This document shows positions 54,705 through 62,984 of a DNA stretch of 64,000 nt, piece by piece. Position 1 is the first letter of the stretch. Every line of letters starts with the position of its first letter. A program made the position numbers and the translations under genes. The stretch is from Xanthobacter agilis (lineage in GTDB: Bacteria > Pseudomonadota > Alphaproteobacteria > Rhizobiales > Xanthobacteraceae). Under the pieces are notes generated by a model. It was not told the origin of the DNA and searched no databases. It was given only the letters and a program-made list of their open reading frames with translations. The stretch is taken from NCBI RefSeq assembly GCF_021730435.1, contig NZ_JABWGX010000008.1:62001-126000 (forward strand), in the 5' to 3' direction.

Positions 54705-55961
54705 TCAGTGCAGGTTCGGCTGCGCGCCGACCCCCTTCTCATCAATGATGTGGCCGGAGCGGAAGCGGTCGAGGCGGAAGGCCGCGTTGAAGTCGTGGGC
54801 GCGATCCTGGGCGATGGTGTAGGCGAAGCACCAGCCCGAGGCCGGCGTGGCCTTGAAGCCACCGTAGTTCCAACCGGTGTTGAGGTAGAGGCCGGGCAGG
54901 GGGCCCACGTCGATGATGGGCGAGCCGTCCATGGACATGTCCACGAGACCGCCCCAGGACCGCAGCAGGCGCAGACGGCCGATCATCGGCATCAGCGCCA
55001 TGCCGCCTTCCAGCACGTCCTCCACCACCGGCATGTTGCCGCGCTGGGCGTAGGAATTGTAGCCGTCGATGTCGCCGCCGAAGACCAGGCCGCCCTTGTC
55101 CGACTGGCTGACGTAGAAATGCCCCATGCCAAAGGTGATGACGCCCGGAATGAGCGGCTTCAGCCCCTCCGACACGAACGCCTGGAGCACATGGCTTTCC
55201 AGCGGCATACGCAGATCCAGATGCCGGGTGAGGCGCGAGGTGGAGCCGGCTACCGCCAGCGCCACCTTGCCGCCGCGAATGGCGCCGCGCGTGGTTTCCA
55301 CCCCCACCACCGCGCCCTTGTCGCGGATGAAGCCGGTGACCTCGCAATTCTGGATGATGTCCACGCCCAGCCGGTCGGCGGCGCGGGCATAGCCCCACAC
55401 CACCGCGTCATGACGGGCGGTGCCGGCGCGCGGCTGCATCAGGCCGCCCTTGATGGGGAAGCGGGCGTTGTCGAAGTTGAGGAACGGGCACATCTTGCGC
55501 ACCGTCTCCGCGTCCAGCAGCTCGGAGCCCGCGCCGGCCAGCCGCATGGCATTGCCACGCCGGGCATAGGCGTCGCGCTGGGCATCGGAGTGGATGAGAT
55601 TGATAATGCCGCGCTGGGAGACCATGGCATTGTAGTTGAGGTCCTGTTCCAGGCCCTCCCACAGCTTCATGGACCACTCGTAAAAGGGTTCGTTTCCCGG
55701 CAGCAAATAGTTCGAGCGGATGATAGTGGTATTGCGCCCGGCGTTTCCGGAGCCGATATGCCCCTTCTCCAGCACCGCCACGTTGCGGATGCCGTGTTCC
55801 TTGGCAAGATAATAGGCGGTCGCAAGACCATGGCCGCCGCCGCCGACGATGATGACGTCATAGGCGGGCTTGGGAGGCGCATTCCGCCACGCCGGACGCC
55901 AGCCGGTCTGGCCGTTCAGCGCGTTGGAGATGAGGCTGAGAAACGAATAGCGCGCGGACAT
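54705..55961 (-). CDS. mgdA: N-methylglutamate dehydrogenase subunit A (SoxB-like beta)
   Basis: 418-aa flavoprotein that oxidises the N-methyl amino acid. FAD motif DVIIVGGGGHGLATAYYLAKEHG, then EKGHIGSGNAGRNTTIIRSNYL. The FMN-linking histidine of SoxB should lie in the central part (ARAGTARHDAVVWGYARAA). GLYLNTGWNYGGFKATPASGWCFAYTIA is the C-terminal FAD loop. First gene of mgdABCD, divergent from the LysR gene with 124 bases between; products would be glutamate plus methylene-THF. Confidence 0.9.
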   Translation of the reverse strand: MSARYSFLSLISNALNGQTGWRPAWRNAPPKPAYDVIIVGGGGHGLATAYYLAKEHGIRNVAVLEKGHIGSGNAGRNTTIIRSNYLLPGNEPFYEWSMKLWEGLEQDLNYNAMVSQRGIINLIHSDAQRDAYARRGNAMRLAGAGSELLDAETVRKMCPFLNFDNARFPIKGGLMQPRAGTARHDAVVWGYARAADRLGVDIIQNCEVTGFIRDKGAVVGVETTRGAIRGGKVALAVAGSTSRLTRHLDLRMPLESHVLQAFVSEGLKPLIPGVITFGMGHFYVSQSDKGGLVFGGDIDGYNSYAQRGNMPVVEDVLEGGMALMPMIGRLRLLRSWGGLVDMSMDGSPIIDVGPLPGLYLNTGWNYGGFKATPASGWCFAYTIAQDRAHDFNAAFRLDRFRSGHIIDEKGVGAQPNLH

Positions 55962-56058
55962 GAGGCACTCGCTGCATCGGTCCCGAGAGGCCGGAAAGGG
56001 GGCTGATCACCCGTTCGATAACTCTATAGCTCGCCAGGAATGAACGGATGATATAAAT

Positions 56059-56073
56059 GATACTTATAGTATC
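56059..56073. promoter_or_regulatory. Candidate LysR operator (15-bp palindrome)
   Basis: GATACT-TAT-AGTATC is a perfect palindrome in the AT-rich stretch between mgdA and the divergent LysR gene, ending one base before the LysR ribosome site (GGAGG, 56075-56079). It fits the T-N11-A architecture of LysR sites. Binding here would repress lysR and could activate mgdABCD. Confidence 0.55.
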
Positions 56074-56085
56074 CGGAGGCAGATG

Positions 56086-57051
56086 ATGGCGGCGCGCGAG
56101 GCCCTTCCGTTCGATCTCAGGGCGCTGGAGATCTTCCTGGCGGTCTGCGAGGAGGGGGCCATGGCCGGCGCCGCGCGGCGGCTGGGGCTGACGCAACCGG
56201 CCGTGTCGCAGGCGGTGGCGGATCTGGAGGGGCGCATCGGCCTTGCGGTGTTCGATCGCTCGGTGCGGCCGCTGGGCCTCACGGCGGCGGGCGGGGTGCT
56301 GCGGCAGAAGGCGAGCGCGCTCATTTCCGAGGCCCGCCAGATCGCGCCTGCCTTGCGCGAGACGGAACATGGCCGCTTCCCGCTGCTGCGGGCGGGGTTG
56401 GTCGATTCCCTGGCGCGGGCCCTGGCGGCGCCTCTCGGCGGCTATCTGGCCACCTTGGCGGAAGAGGTCTCCGTGTTGTCGGGGCTCACGGCGGCCCACG
56501 CGAGCGCGCTTCTTTCGCGGCAGATGGATTTCCTGGTGGGGCTCGACGAACTGGAGGACGTGGAGGGCCTGGAGCGCTTTGCCCTCGTCACGGAACCCTA
56601 TGTGCTGCTGCTGCCGGCCGGGGTGGCGCCACCGGTGCGGGTGGACGACCTGCGGCAGATGGCGTTGCCGCTGGTGCGATTCTCGGCCCGCTCGAAGACG
56701 GGCATCGAGGTGGAGCGCCATCTGCGCCGCCTCAAGGTGGAACTGCCGCGCCGGCTGGAGTTCGACACGCCGCAGGGGGTGGCGGCGACGGTGGCGGCCG
56801 GCGAGGGCTTCGCCGTCACCACCCCCCTGTGCATCCATGAAGGGGCTGTGGATCTGGCGCGGGTGCGGTGCGCGCCGCTGCCGGGTCCGGCCTTCCAGCG
56901 CCGGCTGACCCTGATCGCGCGCCGCCAGGAACTGGGCCGTCTGCCGCGTGAGATCGCGGACTTCTGCCGGAGCCGGCTGGCAGCCGACGTGCTTCCGGCG
57001 CTGGATGCGGCCATGCCGTGGCTGGCGGGAACGCTGCGGATCGAGGGGTAG
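56086..57051 (+). CDS. LysR-family transcriptional regulator
   Basis: 321-aa LysR protein. The N-terminal winged helix reads LRALEIFLAVCEEGAMAGAARRLGLTQPAVSQAVADLEGRIGLAVFDRSVRPLGLTAAG; an effector-binding periplasmic-protein-like domain follows. ATG 56086 lies six bases after GGAGG; an adjacent ATG at 56083 is possible. The gene sits between mgdABCD and the amt/gmaS/mgs genes and is divergent from mgdA, so it is the likely methylamine-responsive regulator. The effector is unknown. Confidence 0.93.
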   Translation: MAAREALPFDLRALEIFLAVCEEGAMAGAARRLGLTQPAVSQAVADLEGRIGLAVFDRSVRPLGLTAAGGVLRQKASALISEARQIAPALRETEHGRFPLLRAGLVDSLARALAAPLGGYLATLAEEVSVLSGLTAAHASALLSRQMDFLVGLDELEDVEGLERFALVTEPYVLLLPAGVAPPVRVDDLRQMALPLVRFSARSKTGIEVERHLRRLKVELPRRLEFDTPQGVAATVAAGEGFAVTTPLCIHEGAVDLARVRCAPLPGPAFQRRLTLIARRQELGRLPREIADFCRSRLAADVLPALDAAMPWLAGTLRIEG

Positions 57052-57064
57052 GGCATTCCCAAGC

Positions 57065-57100
57065 AAAAGGCCCGGCGCCGCGATGGCGTGGGCCGGGCCT
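57065..57100 (-). terminator. Terminator between LysR gene and amt-linked small gene
   Basis: AGGCCCGGC (57068-57076) pairs perfectly with GCCGGGCCT (57092-57100). On the minus strand the stem is followed by TTTTGCTT, giving an intrinsic terminator for the amt unit. It may also slow plus-strand transcription from lysR, though no T run follows on that side. Confidence 0.75.
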
Positions 57101-57130
57101 CTCGTCGGGTCCGCCGGTTGGCGGCAGCCG

Positions 57131-57331
57131 TCACTCGGCGGGGGTGGCGACGGCCTCGGCGGTGTGGTCGATCATTTCCTCATGCTGCGCCCTGTCCATG
57201 GAAATCTGCTTGGCGATGAAAGCGATGAAGAAGATGAGCGCGATCACCGAGAACAAGGGCTCGTAACCGGCGAATGGATAGACCTCGGCCAGGCTCGGGA
57301 GGCTGGCGAGAGACGTCACACCCGTGTGCAT
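57131..57331 (-). CDS. Small single-span membrane protein downstream of amt
   Basis: 66-aa protein MHTGVTSLASLPSLAEVYPFAGYEP followed by one membrane helix (LFSVIALIFFIAFIAKQI) and a charged cytoplasmic tail (SMDRAQHEEMIDHTAEAVA). A GGAGATTTTCC ribosome site precedes the ATG at 57331. It is 115 bases downstream of the Amt gene in the same unit. Not a GlnK. Possibly a transporter-associated small subunit; function unknown. Confidence 0.75.
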   Translation of the reverse strand: MHTGVTSLASLPSLAEVYPFAGYEPLFSVIALIFFIAFIAKQISMDRAQHEEMIDHTAEAVATPAE

Positions 57332-57445
57332 GGAAAATCTCCTCTGCTGCGGTCCGGCGCGGGGCAAAGCCCGGCCGGCGATGAAGGGAAGGCCCGCCCT
57401 GGGCCCCAGGGAAGGGCGCGGCGCCGATGGCGCCGGCCGCCGACG

Positions 57446-58855
57446 TCAGAACTTCGCCTCGTTGCGCTGGATGTCCTCAAAGGCCGCTTCCATGCCCGAA
57501 TGGTGGGGGTAGGTGGCGGGCACGTGCTTTCCGTCCAGGCCCATGATCTCCGTGGCGGCGGGCACGCGCAGCATGCCGAACTTGGCCAGCAGCTTGGAGA
57601 TGACGTAGCCGGGGACGAAGCCGAAGCCGATGGCGAACACCAGCGAGCCGATGATGTTGCCCATGGGGGTGATGACCGGCAGGCCCTCGGCATTCACGCC
57701 GAACCAGCCAACGCCCTCACCCAGCGCGATGACCGCGCCTTCCGAGGGCAGCACCGCCGGATAGCCCCACAGCGCGAAGCCCGCCACGATGCCGCCGAAC
57801 AGGCCGCAATAGCCGTGCACCGCGACCGCCCCCACGGCATCGTCGATCTTGAACTTCCGTTCCACCCAATAGTGGAGCTTGTAGGCCATGAGGGTGCCGG
57901 CCACCGCGATCACGAGCGCGATGATGGGGTGGTAGAAGTCGTTGCCGGCGCTGGCCGAGATGAGGCCGGTGAGGCCGCCCGAATAGGTCCAGTAGGCATT
58001 GCCGTTGGAGATCATGTAGGCGGCGACCATGCCGCCGAACAGGGCGAGCAGGAAGTTCATGGTGACGCCCGAAAGGGTGATCGGAACGCCATAGATGTTG
58101 GTGGCGGTGAAGTAGGGCGCAGCTTCCGTGCCGACGTTCACGATCGGGATGTGGCAGGCGGCGTAGAAGCCCCAGAAGCCCACATAGATCATGAACAGGC
58201 CGATGGTGACGAGCCAGGGATTGTGGGCCGGGATCTCGCGCGGGGTGCCGTCCGGCGCGAACTTGCCGATGCGCGGGCCGACGTTCATCAGCACGCCCAA
58301 GGTGGCGAAGCCGGCGACCGAATGCAGGATGGCCGAGCAATATTGGTCGTGGAAACCGAGATACTGCGCCATCCAGCCGTTTCCGGCCCAGGCCCAGGCC
58401 GCCGGGATCACCCAGGCGATGGCGCCCACATAGATGGCGATCAGGAAGAAGCCCGAAGTCTTGGTGCGCTCGATGAGGGCGCCCGAGACGATGGAGGCCG
58501 CCGTCATGCCGAATAGCGCGAATGCCGCCCAGAACACGCCCGAGATGCGGTCCGTCAGGTTGGGTGCGATCTTGGTGGACCACGGCTCGAAGCCGGTGGT
58601 GAAGCTGAGCGAGCTGGTCGAGACCGGCCAGCCCTGGAAGGCGATGTAGATCCACATGCCGAACAGGAAGAAGGCAAGACCCACCAGCGGGATCGCCATG
58701 GTGTTCTTGAGCAAAGTGTGTTGCACGTTCTTCACGCGCGCCGCACCCACTTCGTACATGCAGAATCCCACATGGATGAAGAACATGAGGACGACCGTCA
58801 GGAAATAATAGAATTCCGTGAATATGGTCGTCAGGGCAGACAATTGATCCGTCAT
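57446..58855 (-). CDS. Ammonium/methylammonium transporter, Amt family
   Basis: 469-aa, ~11-span Amt protein. The twin-His pore is intact: first His in CSAILHSVAGFATLGVLMNVGPR and second in DDAVGAVAVHGYCGLFGGIVAG. The N-terminal segment FYYFLTVVLMFFIHVGFCMYEVGAARVKN resembles the divergent Amt group found in N-methylglutamate clusters. Its place between gmaS and mgdABCD suggests methylammonium uptake. ATG 58855 (MTDQLSAL) is preferred; ATG 58888 (MANEQLSS) is possible. No glnK is adjacent. Confidence 0.92.
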   Translation of the reverse strand: MTDQLSALTTIFTEFYYFLTVVLMFFIHVGFCMYEVGAARVKNVQHTLLKNTMAIPLVGLAFFLFGMWIYIAFQGWPVSTSSLSFTTGFEPWSTKIAPNLTDRISGVFWAAFALFGMTAASIVSGALIERTKTSGFFLIAIYVGAIAWVIPAAWAWAGNGWMAQYLGFHDQYCSAILHSVAGFATLGVLMNVGPRIGKFAPDGTPREIPAHNPWLVTIGLFMIYVGFWGFYAACHIPIVNVGTEAAPYFTATNIYGVPITLSGVTMNFLLALFGGMVAAYMISNGNAYWTYSGGLTGLISASAGNDFYHPIIALVIAVAGTLMAYKLHYWVERKFKIDDAVGAVAVHGYCGLFGGIVAGFALWGYPAVLPSEGAVIALGEGVGWFGVNAEGLPVITPMGNIIGSLVFAIGFGFVPGYVISKLLAKFGMLRVPAATEIMGLDGKHVPATYPHHSGMEAAFEDIQRNEAKF

Positions 58856-59397
58856 GCTGGTCCCCGAACTTAATTGCTCGTTGGCCATGACACCCGGACA
58901 GGAGCCCCCCGCCAGCATCGTCATGGGCGGTTCACTCAGGAGCAACAAATATGCCACACAGGCACAAATCGTATGCGGCGCGGTGCGCGTGATGCCGCCG
59001 CGCCGGTGGGGAAGCGGGGCGCGTGTTAGCAAAATCTGAATTTTCAACACGTTCCGTCGAAATGCAGCGAAGCATCCGCCGGCTCAAAGAAAACAAATCC
59101 AAGGCCGGGGTATCCCCTCTTATGGGCGCAAGACTGGGCCGCACAGGGTTGAGCTGCCGGCCATTGACGGGGTTGCATCGAAAGCAGGCGGTGCCGCTGG
59201 GTACCCGACCGCAGAGGGGGGAAAACTCTGCGGCATTGCCTAAGGGAACATCACTTTAGGTCAGTTGACGCAACGAAAACAGGCAGAGGCATGGAGAGAC
59301 GCGGCCGGGACACGAAAAAAGGGGCCCTGGCGGATCGCCAAGGCCCCTCGGAGGTCGCCTTCAGAAGGCGAACCATATGATCTTTGCGCGGACGGGC
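58856..59397. other. Intergenic region between gmaS and amt
   Basis: About 540 bases containing the amt promoter and the gmaS terminator (59315-59347). The sequence around 59040-59110 is AT-richer and the likely promoter side for amt. I looked for a sigma-54 GG-N10-GC element on the amt strand and did not find a convincing one. Short ORFs here lack coding character. Confidence 0.5.
59315..59347 (-). terminator. Intrinsic terminator of the mgs-gmaS unit
   Basis: GGGGCC-C-TGGC (59321-59331) pairs with GCCA-A-GGCCCC (59337-59347), one mismatch, and on the minus strand is followed by six Ts (59315-59320). It lies ~50 bases after the gmaS stop, so amt is transcribed from its own promoter. Confidence 0.9.
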
Positions 59398-60759
59398 TCA
59401 GATGTCGAGCGTGCGATCGCGCTCCCACTGGGTGAGGTGGCGCGAGAAGTCGTTCCACTCCTGCTGCTTCAACTTCAAATAGCCGGACACGAACGCGTCG
59501 CCGAGCCGGTCGCCGAGCACCTTGGACTTCTCCAGGGCCCGCATGGCGTCCAGCATGTTGAGGGGCAGCTTCTTGGCGCCCTTCACCTTGTGGCCGTCCG
59601 TGTACATGTTGATGTCGAGGCGCTTGCCGGGATCACGCTCGTTGACGATGCCGTCGAGGCCCGCCGCCGCTAGGCCCGCCTGCAGCAGGTAGGGGTTGGC
59701 GGCGCCGTCGGCGAGGCGGAATTCCAGCCGTCCGGCATCGGGAATGCGGATCATGTGGGTGCGGTTGTTACCGGTGTAGGTCACCGTGTTCGGCGCCCAG
59801 GTGGCGCCCGAGATGGTGCGCGGGGCGTTGATGCGCTTGTAGGAATTCACCGTGGGATTGGTGATGGCGCACAGGGCATCCGCATTGTGGATGAGGCCGC
59901 CGATGAACTGGTAGGCCAGCTTCGACATGCCGAGTTCGTCCTTGGCATCGGCGAACGCGTTCTTGCCCTTGTTCCACAGCGAGACGTGGGCATGGCAGCC
60001 CGAGCCGGTCAGGTTGATGAACGGCTTCGGCATGAAGGTTGCGCGCAGGCCATGCATCTCGGCGATGGACTTCACCATGTATTTGAAGAACACATGGCGG
60101 TCGGCGGTGAGGAGCGCATGGTCGTAGTTCCAGTTCATCTCGAACTGGCCGTTGGCATCCTCGTGGTCGTTCTGGTAGGCGCCCCAGCCGAGCTTCAGCA
60201 TGGCATCGCAGATGTCCTTGATAACATCATAGCGACGCATGAGCGCGGACTGGTCATAGCAGGGCTTGTCGGCGGTGTCGGCGTCATCGGAAATGGACTT
60301 TCCGTCAGCCGAGATGAGGAAATACTCGCATTCCACGCCGGTCTTGATCGTATAGCCAAGGTCTGCGGCGTCGGCGAGCTGCTTCTTCAGCACGGTGCGC
60401 GGGGCCTGGGCCACTTCCTTCCCGCCCATCACGAGATCGGAGGCGAGCCAGCCGATTTCTTCTTTCCAGGGCAGCTGGATCAGGCTGGAGGGGTCGGGAA
60501 CCGCGAACAGGTCGGGATCGGACGGCGACATGTCGAGCCAGGTGGCAAAACCGGCGAAGCCGGCGCCATTGCGCTGCATCTCGGCGATGGCGGAAGCCGG
60601 AACCAGCTTGGCGCGCAGGCCGCCGAACAGATCGACATAAGAGATGAGGAAATACTTGATGCCGCGTTCCTTGGCGGCCTTGGTCAGGTCGGCGGCCGCC
60701 TCGGCGGCGACCGAGGAATGCCCTTCCGCCGCGCGGGCGATGTCGGCGATACGTCTCAT
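59398..60759 (-). CDS. gmaS: Gamma-glutamylmethylamide synthetase (glutamine synthetase-like)
   Basis: 453-aa glutamine-synthetase-fold enzyme joining methylamine to glutamate with ATP, the entry step of the N-methylglutamate pathway. Motifs: IKYFLISYVDLFGGLRAKLVP at the N-terminus, glutamate loop KTGVECEYFLISADG, ATP/ammonia site GQFEMNWNY, HAHVSLWNKGKNAF, and NRTHMIRIPDAGRLEFRLADGAANPYL. Length and sequence style are of the GlnT/GmaS group rather than GlnA-I, and mgsABC directly precede it. Genome annotation often labels it type III glutamine synthetase. Confidence 0.92.
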   Translation of the reverse strand: MRRIADIARAAEGHSSVAAEAAADLTKAAKERGIKYFLISYVDLFGGLRAKLVPASAIAEMQRNGAGFAGFATWLDMSPSDPDLFAVPDPSSLIQLPWKEEIGWLASDLVMGGKEVAQAPRTVLKKQLADAADLGYTIKTGVECEYFLISADGKSISDDADTADKPCYDQSALMRRYDVIKDICDAMLKLGWGAYQNDHEDANGQFEMNWNYDHALLTADRHVFFKYMVKSIAEMHGLRATFMPKPFINLTGSGCHAHVSLWNKGKNAFADAKDELGMSKLAYQFIGGLIHNADALCAITNPTVNSYKRINAPRTISGATWAPNTVTYTGNNRTHMIRIPDAGRLEFRLADGAANPYLLQAGLAAAGLDGIVNERDPGKRLDINMYTDGHKVKGAKKLPLNMLDAMRALEKSKVLGDRLGDAFVSGYLKLKQQEWNDFSRHLTQWERDRTLDI

Positions 60760-60861
60760 GTTCGGTCCTCGGGAAGGTCGTTTTATGACGGGAAACGACA
60801 GCCCCGGCGGCGCGAGGCGAATGGGCGCGCGCACGTCGGGACCGGTGTCTCAACGGTGCCG

Positions 60862-60887
60862 TGCCCCGGGCCCGAAGGTCCGGGGCA
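60862..60887 (-). other. Intercistronic hairpin between mgsC and gmaS
   Basis: TGCCCCGG (60862-60869) and CCGGGGCA (60880-60887) form a perfect 8-bp stem, with G-CC/GG-T inside. There is no T tract. It probably affects mRNA stability or the gmaS:mgs expression ratio rather than ending transcription. Confidence 0.45.
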
Positions 60888-60905
60888 GGAAGAGAGGGAG
60901 AGGGC

Positions 60906-62261
60906 TCAGTAGCCGCCGGTCTTGCCGGGGATCCACTGGGTGCCGGCCAGCGGCACGCCGGCCATGGCCGCCGCTTCCACGGTGAGGGCCACGAGGTCCT
61001 CGGGCTCCAGATTGTGGAGGTGGCTCTTGCCGCAGGCGCGGGCGATGGTCTGCGCCTCCAGGGTCATCACCGAAAGGTAGTTGGCGAGGCGGCGGCCCGC
61101 CTTCACCGGATCGAGGCGCGCGGCCAGCTCCGGATCCTGGGTGGTGATGCCGGCCGGATCGCGGCCCTCGTGCCAGTCGTCATAGGCGCCGGCCGTGGTG
61201 CCGAGGGCCTCGTATTCCGCCTGCCAATGGGGGTCGTTGTCGCCCAGAGCCACCAAGGCGGCGGTGCCGATGGCCACCGCGTCGGCGCCCAGCGCCAGCG
61301 CCTTGGCCACATCGGCGCCGGTGCGGATGCCGCCCGACACGATGAGCTGCACCTTGCGGTGCATGCCGAGGTCCTGGAGCGCCTGCACCGCCGGGCGGAT
61401 CGCCGACAGGATCGGAATGCCCACCTGCTCGATGAACACTTCCTGCGTGGCGGCGGTGCCGCCCTGCATGCCGTCGAGCACCACCACATCGGCACCGGCC
61501 TTCACCGCCAGCGCGATGTCGTAATAGGGACGGCAGGCGCCGACCTTCACATAGATCGGCTTCTCCCAATCGGTGATCTCGCGCAGCTCCTGGATCTTGA
61601 TTTCCAGGTCGTCGGGGCCGGTCCAGTCGGGATGGCGGCACGCCGAGCGCTGGTCGATGCCCTTGGGCAGGTTGCGCATGGCGGCGACGCGATCGGAGAT
61701 CTTCTGGCCAAGCAGCATGCCGCCGCCGCCGGGCTTGGCACCCTGGCCGATCACCACCTCGATGGCGTCCGCCTTGCGCAGGTCCACCGGGTTCATGCCA
61801 TAACGCGAGGGCAGGTACTGGTAGACGAGGGTCTGCGACTGACCGCGCTCTTCCGGGGTCATGCCGCCGTCACCGGTGGTGGTGGAGGTGCCGACGATGG
61901 AGGCGCCGCGGCCGAGGGCTTCCTTGGCCTGCGCCGAGAGCGCGCCGAAGCTCATGCCGGCGATGGTGACGGGAGTCTTCAGGTAAATCGGCTTCTTGGC
62001 GAAACGGTTGCCCAGCACCACTTCGGTGCCGCACTTCTCGCGGTAGCCTTCCAGCGGATAGCGCGACATGGAGGCGCCGAGGAAGAGCAGATCGTCGAAG
62101 TGGGGCAGCTTGCGCTTGGTGCCGCCGCCACGGATGTCGTAAATGCCGGTCGCCGCCGCCCGCCGGATCTCTGACAGGGTGTGGGGATCGAAGGTGGCGG
62201 AAAAGCGCGGCAGGGTCTGGGGCAAAGCGTGTGCCGGGCCCTTGGAGTCGTGCGCGGTCAT
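60906..62261 (-). CDS. mgsC: N-methylglutamate synthase subunit C (GltB FMN-domain-like)
   Basis: 451-aa TIM-barrel flavoprotein homologous to the FMN domain of glutamate synthase. Motifs: TPVTIAGMSFGALSAQAKEALGRGA, GDGGMTPEERGQS, GQGAKPGGGGML, VVVLDGMQGGTAATQEVF, and VSGGIRTGADVAKALALGADAVAIGTAAL. In the pathway it transfers the methylamino group of gamma-glutamylmethylamide to 2-oxoglutarate or its imine, giving N-methylglutamate. The cysteine cluster of GltB is not obviously complete. Confidence 0.92.
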   Translation of the reverse strand: MTAHDSKGPAHALPQTLPRFSATFDPHTLSEIRRAAATGIYDIRGGGTKRKLPHFDDLLFLGASMSRYPLEGYREKCGTEVVLGNRFAKKPIYLKTPVTIAGMSFGALSAQAKEALGRGASIVGTSTTTGDGGMTPEERGQSQTLVYQYLPSRYGMNPVDLRKADAIEVVIGQGAKPGGGGMLLGQKISDRVAAMRNLPKGIDQRSACRHPDWTGPDDLEIKIQELREITDWEKPIYVKVGACRPYYDIALAVKAGADVVVLDGMQGGTAATQEVFIEQVGIPILSAIRPAVQALQDLGMHRKVQLIVSGGIRTGADVAKALALGADAVAIGTAALVALGDNDPHWQAEYEALGTTAGAYDDWHEGRDPAGITTQDPELAARLDPVKAGRRLANYLSVMTLEAQTIARACGKSHLHNLEPEDLVALTVEAAAMAGVPLAGTQWIPGKTGGY

Positions 62262-62273
62262 TGTCTTTATCCC

Positions 62274-62984
62274 TCAGTACGCGTCGGCGTTGTCAACGTG
62301 GAAATTGTAGAGCTTGCGCGCCGAGCCGTAGCGCTTGAACTCCGAGAGATCGACGCTGCCCGGCGCGACGCCGGCCGCTTCGAGCTTCTGCGCCAGCAGC
62401 GCCTTGTGCTCGTCGCGCAGCTCCTTGGCGATGCAGTCCGCGCCGAGCGACTTGACGGTGCCGCGCACGAACAGCTTGGCCTCATAAAGGCTGTCGCCCA
62501 GGGCCTCGCCCGCATCGCCGAACACGATCAGCGAGCCGGACTGGCCCATGAACGCGCTCATGTGGCCGATGGAGCCCTTCACGACGATGTCGATGCCCTT
62601 CATGGAGATGCCGCAACGGGCGGAGGCATTGCCATCCACCACCAGCAGGCCGCCATGGCCGGTGGCGCCGGCGGACTGGCTGGCATCGCCGCACACCCGC
62701 ACGAAGCCGCTCATCATGTTCTCGGCGACACCCTGGCCGGCATTGCCGTGGATGATGACCGAGGCATTCTGGTTCATGCCGGCGCAGTAATAGCCCACGT
62801 TGCCGTCGATCTCGACGGTGACGGGAGCGTCGATGCCCACCGCCACCGCGTGGCGGCCTTCCGGGTTCAGCACCCGCCAGCGGCGGGCATTGCTCTCGCC
62901 GCTGGTCTTGTGGAGCGCCTCGTTGAGGTCGCGCAGGGGGGAGGTGGCGAGGTCGAAGGTGATGTCGGGGGAGAAGGCGTTCAC
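62274..62984 (-). CDS. mgsB: N-methylglutamate synthase subunit B (GXGXG-domain)
   Basis: 236-aa protein made largely of the GltB C-terminal beta-helix: successive GxxGxxxG turns in VEIDGNVGYYCAGMNQNASVIIHGNAGQGVAENMMSGFVRVCGDASQSAGATGHGGLLVVDGNAS. GTG start at 62984 overlaps the mgsA stop (GTGA). In glutamate synthase this domain is structural, bridging the amidase and FMN domains; here all three are separate polypeptides. Confidence 0.92.
   Translation of the reverse strand: MNAFSPDITFDLATSPLRDLNEALHKTSGESNARRWRVLNPEGRHAVAVGIDAPVTVEIDGNVGYYCAGMNQNASVIIHGNAGQGVAENMMSGFVRVCGDASQSAGATGHGGLLVVDGNASARCGISMKGIDIVVKGSIGHMSAFMGQSGSLIVFGDAGEALGDSLYEAKLFVRGTVKSLGADCIAKELRDEHKALLAQKLEAAGVAPGSVDLSEFKRYGSARKLYNFHVDNADAY

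Noticed and set aside
50865-55961. soxBDAG for sarcosine oxidation
   Set aside because: Sequence alone fits sarcosine oxidase, but gmaS and mgsABC in the same cluster favour N-methylglutamate dehydrogenase. Kept as the stated alternative.
58856-59397. Sigma-54 promoter upstream of amt
   Set aside because: Searched for GG-N10-GC on the amt strand; candidates such as around 59180 have the wrong spacing.
59398-60759. An ordinary glutamine synthetase
   Set aside because: Lies directly after mgsABC and has GmaS-type length and motifs; no GlnB/GlnK or GlnA-I adenylylation context.
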